In this document: one piece after another, positions 45,910 to 55,567 of the stretch
How the letters are laid out: each line of letters opens with the position of its first letter
Numbering within the stretch: the first letter of the stretch is position 1
From: Pseudoalteromonas luteoviolacea NCIMB 1944
Lineage (GTDB): Bacteria; Pseudomonadota; Gammaproteobacteria; Enterobacterales; Alteromonadaceae
DNA: 64,000 nt
NCBI RefSeq assembly: GCF_001625565.1
Contig: NZ_AUXS01000064.1
Location: 298,635-362,634, forward strand
Direction of reading: 5' to 3'
Position numbers and translations under genes: made by a program
The notes under the pieces: model-generated
What the model was told of the DNA's origin: nothing
Database searches by the model: none
What the model saw: only the letters and a program-made list of their open reading frames with translations

Positions 45910-46368
45910 TTATTGCTGTTTTTTCTTTGCAACAAACGTTTTATTGATGATACGCCATTGGTTTTGGCGTTTGTACATGACTAAATAATCAATGTAATGT
46001 GTTTTAGGTGTATGAAAATCAAGTTTTACCATAGCCATTTGATCGTCAACAATATCAACGGACAAAATATTAGCTTCCCACTTGTCTTTAGTCGCTTTTT
46101 TGAAGTAACCCGAAAACTCGTCTAACGGCACCGATTTGATGCTTTCTTTTCCTGTTTCTTTGCTTTTTGTAATCATTTTTACATGTCCAAACTCTTGATC
46201 AAATGCTTTAGCAAGCAGCTTTTGATCTCCATTTGCGGCGCCATTAAAGTAATTATAAGCCGTTTCGACAACAGCCTGATATTCTTTGCCTGTACTAGGC
46301 TCTGCATGGCTCACTGTAGATGCAACGAATGTTAGAGCAGCAACAGCCACAGAAAGTAATTTTATCAT
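45910..46368 (-). CDS. Secreted NTF2-like protein (lumazine-binding-like)
   Basis: 152 residues with a signal peptide ending near SHA. The remaining domain is a cone-shaped NTF2-like fold: an N-terminal helix (VVETAYNYFNGAANGDQKLLAKAFD) followed by beta strands, including ILSVDIVDDQMAMVKLDF and YIDYLVMYKRQNQWRIINKTFV. This resembles the putative lumazine-binding/DUF4440-like group, in which the pocket binds a small molecule or acts as an isomerase. No catalytic residue can be assigned. It stands alone. Confidence 0.8.
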   Translation of the reverse strand: MIKLLSVAVAALTFVASTVSHAEPSTGKEYQAVVETAYNYFNGAANGDQKLLAKAFDQEFGHVKMITKSKETGKESIKSVPLDEFSGYFKKATKDKWEANILSVDIVDDQMAMVKLDFHTPKTHYIDYLVMYKRQNQWRIINKTFVAKKKQQ

Positions 46369-46889
46369 TTTAATTTCCTTACCAATTTATAGGTGGTTAT
46401 ATTAGGTAAACTAACGTATAAAACATCGCTGTATTACCGTATGCGTTGATTTTCATGCTATCAAATAGGTGCCAAAAAATTGCTTTTTCGCTTTCAATGC
46501 AGCATGAAGCTCTCACAAAAAAGAGAAAATAAAGTATCTACTCGCATTTGTTATAACTGTCGATGTTCGAGTGTTCACTTTTAATTAGACTTAATTATTC
46601 TTGCAGTAATGTCAAAGGAATCAGACAAAGTCCCGCTTTTCCCGGTCAAACGTTAACTTATGGCTCAACGGATTTTTGCAACAACCAAAAGTTAAAAATT
46701 AAGCAAGTGTGTATCACGTCAATAGCTATTAACGATCACCGGGTTATGAACGGTTTATTGGTTGCCACTGTAGCAAATCACCTTAAGTAAATTAGCTTTT
46801 CACAAAGGGAAAAATAAGTGGCAAGTAGAGATAAAATTGCCCAGCTAAAAAAACTGGGCAATGCGGTAAGTTACAATAAAGCTAACTCT
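46369..46889. other. Intergenic region with a terminator, no gene
   Basis: The plus frame at 46563-46790 lacks a ribosome site and family likeness. The lectin-gene terminator occupies 46831-46862. Confidence 0.5.
46831..46862 (-). terminator. Terminator after the ricin-lectin gene
   Basis: ATTGCCCAG and CTGGGCAAT arms with a nine-base loop; on the minus strand the stem is followed by TTTTAT. Confidence 0.8.
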
Positions 46890-48383
46890 TTATAGGTAGG
46901 TTATTTCTGTCGTCCAGTGTTGATCCAAGTGGTAATCACATGGGTAAAGCTGGATATTGACGTTTGATTTACCATCATAGCCTTTAATATCGAGACACAT
47001 GCCCTGCTGCTTATTGACCAGTCTACCATCAGTTTTCATTTGCCATTGTTGGTCAGGTCGATTTTGACAATCCCAGAATTGTACATTGGCCTTTTTACCA
47101 CCAGAATAACCCGATGCATCTAAGCATAAGCTTGGTGCGCTTTTACCTTCCACAATATAGGTTGGACGAAGTTCAAACCAGAGCTCATTGCCAGAAGTAT
47201 CATACTGTGGCACTTTGCCCGTTTTACCAATCTCTCGTTCACCCAAAGGTCTGCCATTTCGCCAAAGTTCAAATACTTGATCTGGTCCACCATCACAGAA
47301 AAATGACTGAACATTTTGGTCTTTCCAAGCTCTCGTTGTTGAACCTTCACCGTCAATACACACTTTTTTGTCGTCTGCTGACCCATATGGTTTAGCTTTA
47401 TTCACAAATCTAACTCTGGTTGAAAGGTTTCGATTAGAGTCAATGGCTTCATACACTAAGCTTTTTGTTGTTTTAGATGTCCAGCCATACTGGTAGTACA
47501 CTTGTGAATAAATTTTACCGTGCTTTTCCATCAAGCCTTCATATTCGACGTGAAGGTAGCTTGGGTAGCTAGATTCTGTGCTTCCCGTATTGATTGGCTT
47601 TTTCGCTTCAAACTCATGTGTTTGAATATATTGACCATCCATCGTAAATTCTAAAATGACGTTTTTGTAATCATTGTCATAATTGTGCAGACCACCTAGC
47701 TGAACATACACTTTGCCATTTGCAATTTCGGCGCCTTGCACATATTGATTGCGACTATATTGAGTCGGAACCTTAAACGCACTGATAGGCTGTATTGTGC
47801 TGCTATTTGAATTTAACGATTTAGTGTTGAATGGGTAAATAAATACATGTAAGTAGTTTTTAGTATTTGACTGATAACTACCACTTTGTAAATTTGGAAA
47901 TGATACTGTAACAGCGTGATTTCCATCCGTTGCACCTGCCCAAGTGTGCCAGCCAGAAAATGACTGCCCATTTGTATCAATCTTAATATTGCCAGTAGAG
48001 CGAGTTGGCTGAACTAAGTTGAATATTCTGTCCGCATGCATTTGCCCTGTGGCACAAGGAGAGTGAGTACAGTCATGAAATGCTTGGATTTTATTTGAGA
48101 ACGCAAAATAGTGACCATCAGCATAATCCCAACCTTGTTTGACTGCTGAGGTTTTATTTAGAGAGTAATCATTGTTTCCGCTCATAGACCAAAGGGAAAC
48201 TGTAGAAGTATTGTCTACTTGTCTAAACACCACGGTTCTATTCAATCGCGAGTTCCACACAACATCCTGTGTTTGCTCGTCTTTTGAAGGAACATGCCAT
48301 TTGTGCAATACATCCCATGTTGCCGAATGAGATAGCATAGGCACTGCAAGCAATGCCGGCAGTATCGGTATTAATTTTTTCAT
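46890..48383 (-). CDS. Secreted protein with C-terminal ricin-type lectin domain
   Basis: 497 residues with a signal peptide ending near SHS. The N-terminal 330 residues form a beta-rich, propeller-like domain (WDVLHKWHV, YLHVFIYPF, GKVYVQLGGLHNYD) of unknown activity. A middle region has CIDGEGSTTRAW. The C-terminal 90 residues are a ricin B-lectin (beta-trefoil) with the QxW motifs DQQWQ and DQHWT and LCLDASGYSGG/MCLDIKGYDGK repeats, each with two cysteines. The lectin probably binds galactose-type glycans. The partner domain may be a glycan hydrolase or adhesin. A terminator follows. Confidence 0.85.
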   Translation of the reverse strand: MKKLIPILPALLAVPMLSHSATWDVLHKWHVPSKDEQTQDVVWNSRLNRTVVFRQVDNTSTVSLWSMSGNNDYSLNKTSAVKQGWDYADGHYFAFSNKIQAFHDCTHSPCATGQMHADRIFNLVQPTRSTGNIKIDTNGQSFSGWHTWAGATDGNHAVTVSFPNLQSGSYQSNTKNYLHVFIYPFNTKSLNSNSSTIQPISAFKVPTQYSRNQYVQGAEIANGKVYVQLGGLHNYDNDYKNVILEFTMDGQYIQTHEFEAKKPINTGSTESSYPSYLHVEYEGLMEKHGKIYSQVYYQYGWTSKTTKSLVYEAIDSNRNLSTRVRFVNKAKPYGSADDKKVCIDGEGSTTRAWKDQNVQSFFCDGGPDQVFELWRNGRPLGEREIGKTGKVPQYDTSGNELWFELRPTYIVEGKSAPSLCLDASGYSGGKKANVQFWDCQNRPDQQWQMKTDGRLVNKQQGMCLDIKGYDGKSNVNIQLYPCDYHLDQHWTTEITYL

Positions 48384-48868
48384 TTGTTAAATCCTTTATT
48401 ATTATATATGCCGCATGTATTCAGAGTTGATTTGATTGCGGCACCTTATTTAACTTAATAACACCAAAAAACACAACAAATTTAACAAATAAATTAACTT
48501 TAAAGATTAAATTTCAACCAAACCATCTCCTTATTAAAATAAAACAATGAAAATTCATATCACATACCTCCTACTTTTGGCTGGACCTATACCGGGGGTA
48601 TATTCAATTACAATTAATAAGATCAGGCTTGCTATGACGCTTAAAGTAGTAGCGGTAGTGAATTCCAGCACAATGAATCCATAACATACCTTGCGCTAAG
48701 CAATTCGCTCTAATTAAAATCTAAAGATCATGGATTAAAAAACAGTTAAGGCGGGCGTGTTCGACTGAGTAATCGTGGTGGCTTCAATGCTACTGTATTA
48801 AATGCGCAACAATCTGAAAAGCCGCAAATAACACTCAACGGGTTCTATCTATACATACAGCTTTTTTA
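48384..48868. other. Intergenic region, no gene accepted
   Basis: A 45-codon plus frame from ATG 48547 has no ribosome site. Otherwise the sequence is A-rich promoter and leader sequence. Confidence 0.4.
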
Positions 48869-49222
48869 TTAATCCTTTTTATTTAATAAGCTCTCTAACT
48901 GTTTTGAATTCTTATAACATATAAGCGCAAAACGCTCTTGGTTATCAAACTCAATAATGACAACTTCAAAGCCAAAGTAGTTTCTGTACTTAGCTCTTTT
49001 AATTTCAGTTAAGCTCTTGATTGCGCTATAGCCAGTCAACTTATTACAAACTTTGATGTCAGTATCACTTACTTCGACAACTTCAGCTTCTCTTGCGCGT
49101 AAATAGGCTTGTGGCAAGCCACCTTTGTGTATCCAAAAAAATATGGATATCAAAGTTGTGATACCAACCAAAATAAAATACAAGCCCAGTAAGAAATCTA
49201 AAACACCTGTAATTAAAACCAA
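48869..49222 (-). CDS. Membrane protein, distal part of a gene split by a -1 frameshift
   Basis: This frame (about 117 residues) opens only at TTG 49222, without a ribosome site, inside a hydrophobic helix. It holds a membrane segment (VLDFLLGLYFILVGITTLISIFF) and a soluble tail (VCNKLTGYSAIKSLTEIKRAKYRNYFG..). The true N-terminus seems to be in another frame just upstream (49238-49344). Joining the two by a -1 shift at T_TTT_TTC (49231-49237) gives a continuous protein with MAEFKFDRAKYQVAHSKISFF leading into the helix. It is therefore a frameshift-decoded gene, a pseudogene, or a sequencing error in a T run. It lies just downstream of the 49348 gene. Confidence 0.65.
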   Translation of the reverse strand: MVLITGVLDFLLGLYFILVGITTLISIFFWIHKGGLPQAYLRAREAEVVEVSDTDIKVCNKLTGYSAIKSLTEIKRAKYRNYFGFEVVIIEFDNQERFALICYKNSKQLESLLNKKD

Positions 49223-49230
49223 TACAGCGA

Positions 49231-49237
49231 GAAAAAA
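49231..49237 (-). other. Slippery heptamer T_TTT_TTC
   Basis: In the upstream frame the codons read AGT TTT TTC, so the heptamer fits the X_XXY_YYZ rule for -1 frameshifting. The -1 frame continues as the distal membrane protein. A seventh T at this run would also restore the reading frame. Confidence 0.6.
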
Positions 49238-49344
49238 CTGATTTTTGAATGAGCAACCTGATATTTGGCTCTATCGAACTTGAATTCCGCCATTGCCTCT
49301 TCAACCAAGCTATACAATACATGGGCTGAGAACCAAGCTCGCAA
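49238..49344 (-). pseudogene. 5' part of the frameshifted membrane-protein gene
   Basis: The frame begins at TTG 49344, six bases past the preceding gene's stop codon, with GGAG ten bases upstream. An internal ATG at 49293 is an alternative. It reads LRAWFSAHVLYSLVEEA and then MAEFKFDRAKYQVAHSKISFF, ordinary hydrophilic protein sequence that fits a cytoplasmic N-terminus before the helix of the distal frame. In its own frame it stops ten codons after the helix should begin. Close spacing suggests translational coupling to the gene at 49348-49716. Confidence 0.6.
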
Positions 49345-49347
49345 CTA

Positions 49348-49716
49348 TTAGGTACTCCATATATACGCCCCATTATGTATTTTTTGCCAACACTCGTACT
49401 GCTTTTTCAGAACGTCTTTAACCGACGGGGTGACTTTTGTTGATAGCCCTAATGTCTCTAGTTCACTGTATTCGATGAATGATATCGCGATTGCATTCTC
49501 AATTTCTGGGCAAACATCTGTAAGACTTAGCACAGATTCTAGAAAACAAAAAACCTCGGTAGCACTTATAGTTTGGTTTCTTAATCCATCAGCTAGAATC
49601 GCCAAGCAATTATGTACTTCGTCTTGCCACTCTAGAAGCTCGGGCTCAACTACAGACCAATTCGATATAGCATCTTTACAAAAGGCATTCGCCCCATACA
49701 CTTGCTGTTGGCCCAT
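49348..49716 (-). CDS. Small cytoplasmic protein of unknown function
   Basis: 122 residues; GGAGGGGAA precedes ATG 49716. It has no signal peptide and is mostly helical and acidic, with four cysteines and the stretch EVHNCLAILADGLRNQTISATEVFCFLESVL-like run near 32-65. Size and acidity resemble immunity proteins, and a membrane protein gene follows six bases after the stop, but no toxin gene is adjacent. The pair probably forms an operon. Family not recognised. Confidence 0.6.
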   Translation of the reverse strand: MGQQQVYGANAFCKDAISNWSVVEPELLEWQDEVHNCLAILADGLRNQTISATEVFCFLESVLSLTDVCPEIENAIAISFIEYSELETLGLSTKVTPSVKDVLKKQYECWQKIHNGAYIWST

Positions 49717-50436
49717 TTCCCCTCCGCTATCTAATAGATTGGCCTGAACTTGCTCACTTCAACCATATATCACACAAAATACTCTGCCTTCAGCGCAAAA
49801 CCCTACTGCTTTAGACAGGTTGCCTCATTTATCTCATCATCGGCTCCAACTAAGTTAGCATATCGACAATACAGGGCCAGATAAACTTAGTATAAGCCAA
49901 ACCTAACCCAAGGTGCTGATAGATATCATATTGTTAGAGCATGCTGTCAGTGATTGATTGTATATGTTAGCAAAGTAATAGGTGATTTACTTTGTCCAAT
50001 ACATCGAAACATTGACAGAGCGGCTGGCAATACTGGCTTAAAATCCCATGAAATAATGTCATTAACGCACCAATCTAATTTTGAGTAATAAAAGGAAGAG
50101 CCTGAATATCGAGAACGTTCACTGACCTCAACGGGAGCGTATCGTTTAAATCAGATAACGGTTCTCAAACCGCATTTTAAAAACCAATACACTGAAATTC
50201 ATGTCAATTTCAAGATAGTTAATGCAATCAACAGTTTTTGCGTATTCCTTACATCTGCAAAAAGTCGCCTCTAGGGGCATATTTGAGCATCAGGGCCGTT
50301 CGACAATCAAGGTGATCTTTCTACTTCCAAGCAATTTGTTTATAAAAAGCATATTAATGAACCCCTAATTGTTAACAAGGAAGTTAATTACCCTTACCTT
50401 GTTGTATATTTGCATTTTTCTGTATGGAGCTTGTAA
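49717..50436. other. Intergenic region before the RHS locus; possible transposase trace
   Basis: 720 bases without an acceptable gene. Near 50142-50178 the plus strand reads SVSFKSDNGSQTAF before a stop, which resembles the SDNGSQ of IS3-type transposases, but only a few residues match. This may be a decayed insertion sequence at the border of the RHS locus. The FN3 gene's ribosome site GGAG lies at the end. Confidence 0.35.
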
Positions 50437-50886
50437 ATGAAAAAAAACATAATAACTTTACTGGTGTTACTTCTTAACTTTCCCTTAATAGTGAAAGCAC
50501 AAACCACATGGATACCTATTTCAAATGGTGGCATATTTTTTGTGATTCCATTTATACCTTCGGTACCTTTTCCTCCGGCCACGAATTTCAACACGAATAT
50601 TGTTTCTGGCGTTACGTACGTGACTTGGGCAGATATCGAGCATGCCAGTAAATACCAAATTCAAGTTTTAAATAGTCAAGGCCAGTGGGTCGACCTATTT
50701 GTTGTGAATGAGAACAAGTTTCTTCTTAGTAAGTTAAGTGGTAACTATGAATTCAGGGTCATTGCCTGCAACATAAATACATGTAAAAACACAGGCCAAG
50801 CTTCAATTAGTTTTGCACCTAGAAAAAAAGTGACTTTCATTCACACAGATTTGTTAGGCAGCCCAGTTGCAGAGACCCAAGAGTAG
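50437..50886 (+). CDS. Secreted FN3-like protein carrying a displaced RHS signature
   Basis: 149 residues: signal peptide ending near VKA, a proline-rich linker (about 25-45), one fibronectin-III-like domain (about 46-125, with VTYVTWADIEHASKYQIQV and YEFRVIACN), and a C-terminus FIHTDLLGSPVAETQE. That end is the HTDxLGSPVAET signature normally found inside RHS proteins before the H-Y-x-P-F-G motif. The large RHS protein encoded seven bases downstream lacks exactly this stretch. The gene therefore looks like a split or rearranged RHS component translated with its partner. Whether the two polypeptides reassociate is unknown. Confidence 0.8.
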   Translation: MKKNIITLLVLLLNFPLIVKAQTTWIPISNGGIFFVIPFIPSVPFPPATNFNTNIVSGVTYVTWADIEHASKYQIQVLNSQGQWVDLFVVNENKFLLSKLSGNYEFRVIACNINTCKNTGQASISFAPRKKVTFIHTDLLGSPVAETQE

Positions 50887-50893
50887 TTAAATT

Positions 50894-53800
50894 ATGAAAA
50901 TAATAAAGAAAGTTAGTTCGGTAGCCTTTTTTTTAGCTTCAAGTTCGTTGTTAGCGGATACGGGTCACTTACCTGGTAATGGTAGTGGCGAGGACAGCAG
51001 TGACTTTTCTTCTGTATTTAAAAGTTACTATAGCGATTTACCTTCTGAAAGTATAAGTATTCAGGATTTAAAGCTAACTCACTCATTTAACATAAAAACG
51101 ATCCCAGCTGCAAATGGAAGTACCCTTTCTGTCGGATATGAAGTGAAAGGTTTTAAAGGCGGTGCAGTAAATATCTTTAAAAAGTTTAATGGCCATAGAC
51201 TCGGGGTATCATTGACGGGAACCGCAGTTACCGGAGGAAACAGGACGGCTAGAACCTTTGGCTGTTTAGGTAGTTTATCAGGTCTTGAATTCAATCAACT
51301 CGGCTTAGGCTTACCGCAACGGTCGAAACCCTTAGGGTTTAACAGCAGTGATATGCCTTCAGGCACACTTGCATTATTCCATGATCACACCGTATTAAAA
51401 TGTGAATCATCCAAGCCTGTGATTGTTTTTAATGATGGAACAAAAATCAAATTTGGAACTCGGAAAACTGTACGTAGCAATCAATATTCGTGGAGCCCTG
51501 TTTCTATAGAAGATAAATATGGTTTAAAAATTGATTTAACTCAACAGAATATTAACTTTAACGGAGTTCAAGTAAGAGAAGTTAATAGCTCTCAGACTAA
51601 GCAAGTGATTGTTGATAATGATAATGAAACCTATATAACCACATTTAATTTTAATCCTAAGGGTGAGATAAGTACAGTTGTTGACCCTGAGCAGCGGACC
51701 ACCACCTTCACTCATACCGGTGCTTTTAGCGGTGCATTAACTTCTATCGCTAGTATTACTTTTCCTTCTGATTTGAAAGTTGAGTATACATATCAAGGCT
51801 ATTGGGAGGACAGTAGAAATAGCCTTACTGTAAGCTCTAAAAAGATTACTGGGCCAAATATTCAAGAAAGACGTTTTCAATATACCTTAACTTCGCCAGA
51901 AGTAAATTATCCAGGCTTAGAAGGTCATATGTCGATCTCTTATGAGTATGACGTAGATGGTAACTCACACGCTTTGACTAAAGTCAACTATATTCATTCT
52001 CCAGCCGATTACGGTGCTCGAATATACAAACAGGAAATATATAAAGGTCCTTACTTAAATGTAGGTTGGGTGCTTAGAAAACGGTGGGAAGAAGGCGAAT
52101 TACTCGCCAAAAGAGAAACTCAATGGGAGCATTATTACCTTGGTAGTAGCGGGTGTTACAAGCAACTTTTAGGTCCATACTTTACAGTTTCCCCTCGTTA
52201 TTGCTTAAGCTCGCGTAAATCAAAAGAATATACGAGTTATAAGGTAAACGACGGTTACGATACGTTTTTCACTGATTATTTGACATATGGTAGATATAGC
52301 GGCTTAACAAAGCAAAAAGAAGTCTTTTCAAGCTCTGCAATTTTGCCTGCAAATCGAATTGATTCACAAGTTTTTTCTGGTGCTACCAAGTATACAAAAA
52401 ATTCGTACTCTCACAATAAAACTAATTGGATAATAAATAGCCTTAGTAAAAAGGAATATTCAAGCAGTGATAGTGGTTATGTTGCAGAGACTCAATTTAC
52501 CCTTGACCCAAATACGCTAGACATTAAACATAAATATAGCTTTGGACAACTGAAAGAAAGTTATTCTTATCATGCAACAGGCAGCTCAAAGGGGGCGTTC
52601 AAAAGTAAAACGCTGAATCACTACCGCTTATCTGGTAGCGGAAAAATAACAACTACTTACAGTGCAGATTACAACGCGAACGTACCAAGGACAACTACTT
52701 CATACAAAGCCACTTCTGATAGTACTGTCCAAGAGGTAATGTCAGCGGATTCATTTGGTAATATTCTAGAGTACACCGATAAAAAAGGTACTAAGTCTCA
52801 ATACAAATATGACAAATTAGGGAGGCTGGTTTCTGAGAATACAGAGAATGATACGAATTATGGGCGTACATGGCTAGGGACCCTTTATAGTTGGGATGAT
52901 ACAAATAATAAGAAGACAATAACGCATTGTACATTAAACAACTCGATGTCTGGTTGTGCTGCAAACTCCGAGCTACAAATTGAAGAGACATATAATGCAT
53001 ATGGTCAAATTATTCTGAAAAAATATCGAGATTTAAAATACCCAACAGCACTTAACAATACACGTTACAAAGTCTTTAGCTATGATAAATTTGGGCGTCT
53101 GGCATTTGAATCAATAATGAGTGACAGTCAAACAGAAACTATTGGTACAAGTTATCATTACGATTTTTTAAATCGCCGTATCAGAACTGATCAATCTGGC
53201 TTAGGAACAATTTACTATCGCTATTTGTCAGGTCATAGAATGGAAGAGACTGATGGCAAAGGTAATAAAACGACTAAAACTTTCCTCAGCTATCACGGGC
53301 CCAATTATAAGAATGTTATACAAGTTGCCTCACCTGAGTCGATTTTAACAACTTTACAAAGAGACGTGGGTGGCTTTATTAAATCGATTACTCAATCTAA
53401 TGAAGCGCCAACAAACTCAGGTGGGGGAAACGGAGGTGGCAATGGAGGTGGTGACGATGGTGGAGTTGAGCCAGATCCACCAATTTGTGACATTATAGAC
53501 CCTCTGGGTTGTCATGATCCTCGTGTTATTAACCCAAGCAACGTTTATTCTGCAAGTTCAGCAAATAAAGTTTTAAAACAAACAGAAACTCGTATATATG
53601 ACTCAAACAAACAACTATGCTTAATAAAGCGAGCAGATGTTGGTAACACTGTCATGAAGTACAATGCACTAGGCCAATTAGCATGGAAGAAAGAAGGCAC
53701 TAGTTATAATGCATGTTTAACGTCTGCTCCCGCAGGAAGTGTACACTTCACCTATAATAATTTAGGTTTACTACATAAGACTAACTACTCAGGAACGGCT

Positions 53801-55537
53801 TTAGATCTAGAACAGGGGTATGACAATAATGGAAATTTAACCGCACTCATTAAGTCTAATGTTACTCAAATTTATACATATAATAACAAGAACTTGATAG
53901 AAACTGAGATTATAACCATCTCTGATCAGACTCCTATCTCACTGCAATATGATTATGATTCTGTGGCAAACATTAATGCTATTACTTATCCAGATGGATC
54001 AAAAGTTAAATATATGCCAAACGCATACGGCGAGGCACAGTCGGTCGCCGCTTATAATAGTAACAACATACTGCAGCAGAGCTTTATTAAAAATGTAAAT
54101 TATTACCCCAATGGTATGGCTAAGAGCTATGAGTTCAGCAATGGCGTAAAACATAACCTAGAGCTATACACGGATAGTAACTTACCTAAAAGGATAACTG
54201 ATTTAAAGACGGGTAATAATGCTTTAGATTTAACATATAGCTTCGATAATAATGGAAACGTTAAATCTATATTAAATGGCATTGATTCAGGCTATTCTAT
54301 AACAAGCATGCAATATGATGGTGTTGATAGACTCACCAAAGTAACCGCTGGTAGTAAAATAGGCAATAGTGATATCGATTATGATGTGCTGGGCAATATT
54401 ACAAGCTATTCAAGTAAAAACAGAAGTCTTGCATATACCTACAATGCAGATAACAATCGACTCACCTCTGTTTCAGGAGTAAGTGGTAAATATAACAACA
54501 TCAGCTATGACAGCAGAGGAAATATCACAAACAATGGGAAATACTCATTAAGCTTTAATGATGCAAACCAAGTAACAACAGCGAATGGTAATAATTATTT
54601 ATATGATGGTTTTAATCGTAGAGTCAAAAAAGTAGAAAGCGGTAAAACCGAATACAGCATATTTAATCAAAGCGGCCGACTTTTATTCAACCAAACAGGT
54701 GCACTCACTGGAAATGGTATTAACTATATTTATTTAGGCACCAAGTTGATTGCAAAGTACGGCAACGTACCAACTGTTTCCTTAGCCAACAGTAGACAAC
54801 ATTATCGACCTTTCGGTGAAAGTATAGAAGGGGCTAGAGATACTATTGGGTACACGGGCCATGAGTTTGACGAAAACCTCGGTTTAAACTATTTGCAGGC
54901 ACGATACTATGATCCAGTCATAGGTCGCTTCTACTCGAATGATCCGATCGGAGCACTGGGACACTTAAATAGCATACAGGGAATACAAGGCTTTAATAGA
55001 TATGTATACGCTAAAAATAACCCTTATAAATATATAGACCCAGATGGAAAAGCCGCCCATTGTGTAGCAGGACCTTTAGGGTTTGGCATATGCGTGGCCC
55101 AAGTTGCAAATGCTGCTCACAAAGCTTATAAAGCGTATAAAGTTGGAGTTGCAGCTGGAGTTGCGACGGCCGTAGTTTTGAATGAGTCTTCTGAAAATGC
55201 CTCTCAAGGACTCCCCGATTTGACAGGATTAAGTGGCGAAGTGGCAGAAGATGTTTTGGGTGACAATGGATTTGGGAAAACTAAAACGACCAAAGGCGGA
55301 TACCAACAATGGGATCATGAAGATGGTAGTCAAGTTTGGGTGAGACCAAATGGTGAAATTGTGAGAACTGGGCCTAAGAGACCCCAGAAAAATAATCCTA
55401 ATGGTAAAAAAGTTAGGGATAGATACGGACCAGATGGTCAGCAAATTCCCCATGAGCCGGGAAAAGAGACCCACAGTACAGGCGAAAAAGTTCAATTTAA
55501 AGTAGTTCGTTGTTTTCACTCGTTGCGAAACTGTTAG
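50894..55537 (+). CDS. RHS-repeat polymorphic toxin
   Basis: 1547 residues with a signal peptide ending near LLA. Many YD/RHS repeats (YDxxGxx, for example YKYDKLGRLVSE and YNNKNLIETE) fill about 300-1340, interrupted near 840-865 by a Gly-rich linker with PDPP. The RHS core end is LGLNYLQARYYDPVIGRFYSNDPIG (about 1330-1352). After it, a helical linker leads to a short C-terminal toxin region (about 1430-1547) with SQVWVRPNGEIVRTGP, a motif seen in several polymorphic-toxin tips. The toxin class is not certain. The HTDxLGSPVAET stretch usual before HYRPFGE is absent; it is present in the preceding small gene. An immunity gene candidate follows at 55568. Confidence 0.9.
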   Translation: MKIIKKVSSVAFFLASSSLLADTGHLPGNGSGEDSSDFSSVFKSYYSDLPSESISIQDLKLTHSFNIKTIPAANGSTLSVGYEVKGFKGGAVNIFKKFNGHRLGVSLTGTAVTGGNRTARTFGCLGSLSGLEFNQLGLGLPQRSKPLGFNSSDMPSGTLALFHDHTVLKCESSKPVIVFNDGTKIKFGTRKTVRSNQYSWSPVSIEDKYGLKIDLTQQNINFNGVQVREVNSSQTKQVIVDNDNETYITTFNFNPKGEISTVVDPEQRTTTFTHTGAFSGALTSIASITFPSDLKVEYTYQGYWEDSRNSLTVSSKKITGPNIQERRFQYTLTSPEVNYPGLEGHMSISYEYDVDGNSHALTKVNYIHSPADYGARIYKQEIYKGPYLNVGWVLRKRWEEGELLAKRETQWEHYYLGSSGCYKQLLGPYFTVSPRYCLSSRKSKEYTSYKVNDGYDTFFTDYLTYGRYSGLTKQKEVFSSSAILPANRIDSQVFSGATKYTKNSYSHNKTNWIINSLSKKEYSSSDSGYVAETQFTLDPNTLDIKHKYSFGQLKESYSYHATGSSKGAFKSKTLNHYRLSGSGKITTTYSADYNANVPRTTTSYKATSDSTVQEVMSADSFGNILEYTDKKGTKSQYKYDKLGRLVSENTENDTNYGRTWLGTLYSWDDTNNKKTITHCTLNNSMSGCAANSELQIEETYNAYGQIILKKYRDLKYPTALNNTRYKVFSYDKFGRLAFESIMSDSQTETIGTSYHYDFLNRRIRTDQSGLGTIYYRYLSGHRMEETDGKGNKTTKTFLSYHGPNYKNVIQVASPESILTTLQRDVGGFIKSITQSNEAPTNSGGGNGGGNGGGDDGGVEPDPPICDIIDPLGCHDPRVINPSNVYSASSANKVLKQTETRIYDSNKQLCLIKRADVGNTVMKYNALGQLAWKKEGTSYNACLTSAPAGSVHFTYNNLGLLHKTNYSGTALDLEQGYDNNGNLTALIKSNVTQIYTYNNKNLIETEIITISDQTPISLQYDYDSVANINAITYPDGSKVKYMPNAYGEAQSVAAYNSNNILQQSFIKNVNYYPNGMAKSYEFSNGVKHNLELYTDSNLPKRITDLKTGNNALDLTYSFDNNGNVKSILNGIDSGYSITSMQYDGVDRLTKVTAGSKIGNSDIDYDVLGNITSYSSKNRSLAYTYNADNNRLTSVSGVSGKYNNISYDSRGNITNNGKYSLSFNDANQVTTANGNNYLYDGFNRRVKKVESGKTEYSIFNQSGRLLFNQTGALTGNGINYIYLGTKLIAKYGNVPTVSLANSRQHYRPFGESIEGARDTIGYTGHEFDENLGLNYLQARYYDPVIGRFYSNDPIGALGHLNSIQGIQGFNRYVYAKNNPYKYIDPDGKAAHCVAGPLGFGICVAQVANAAHKAYKAYKVGVAAGVATAVVLNESSENASQGLPDLTGLSGEVAEDVLGDNGFGKTKTTKGGYQQWDHEDGSQVWVRPNGEIVRTGPKRPQKNNPNGKKVRDRYGPDGQQIPHEPGKETHSTGEKVQFKVVRCFHSLRNC

Positions 55538-55567
55538 AAATCAAAATATATATGAGATAATAAAACG

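Noticed and set aside
46563..46790. Plus-strand 75-codon frame
   Set aside because: No ribosome site and no likeness to any protein; probably chance.
49083..49373. Minus-strand 96-codon frame starting MGRIYGVPNS
   Set aside because: It covers the frameshifted membrane-protein region in a third frame. The two frames that join at T_TTT_TTC give a sensible protein; this one does not.
50142..50178. SDNGSQTAF stretch resembling an IS3-family transposase
   Set aside because: Only a short match followed by a stop; not enough for a mobile-element call.
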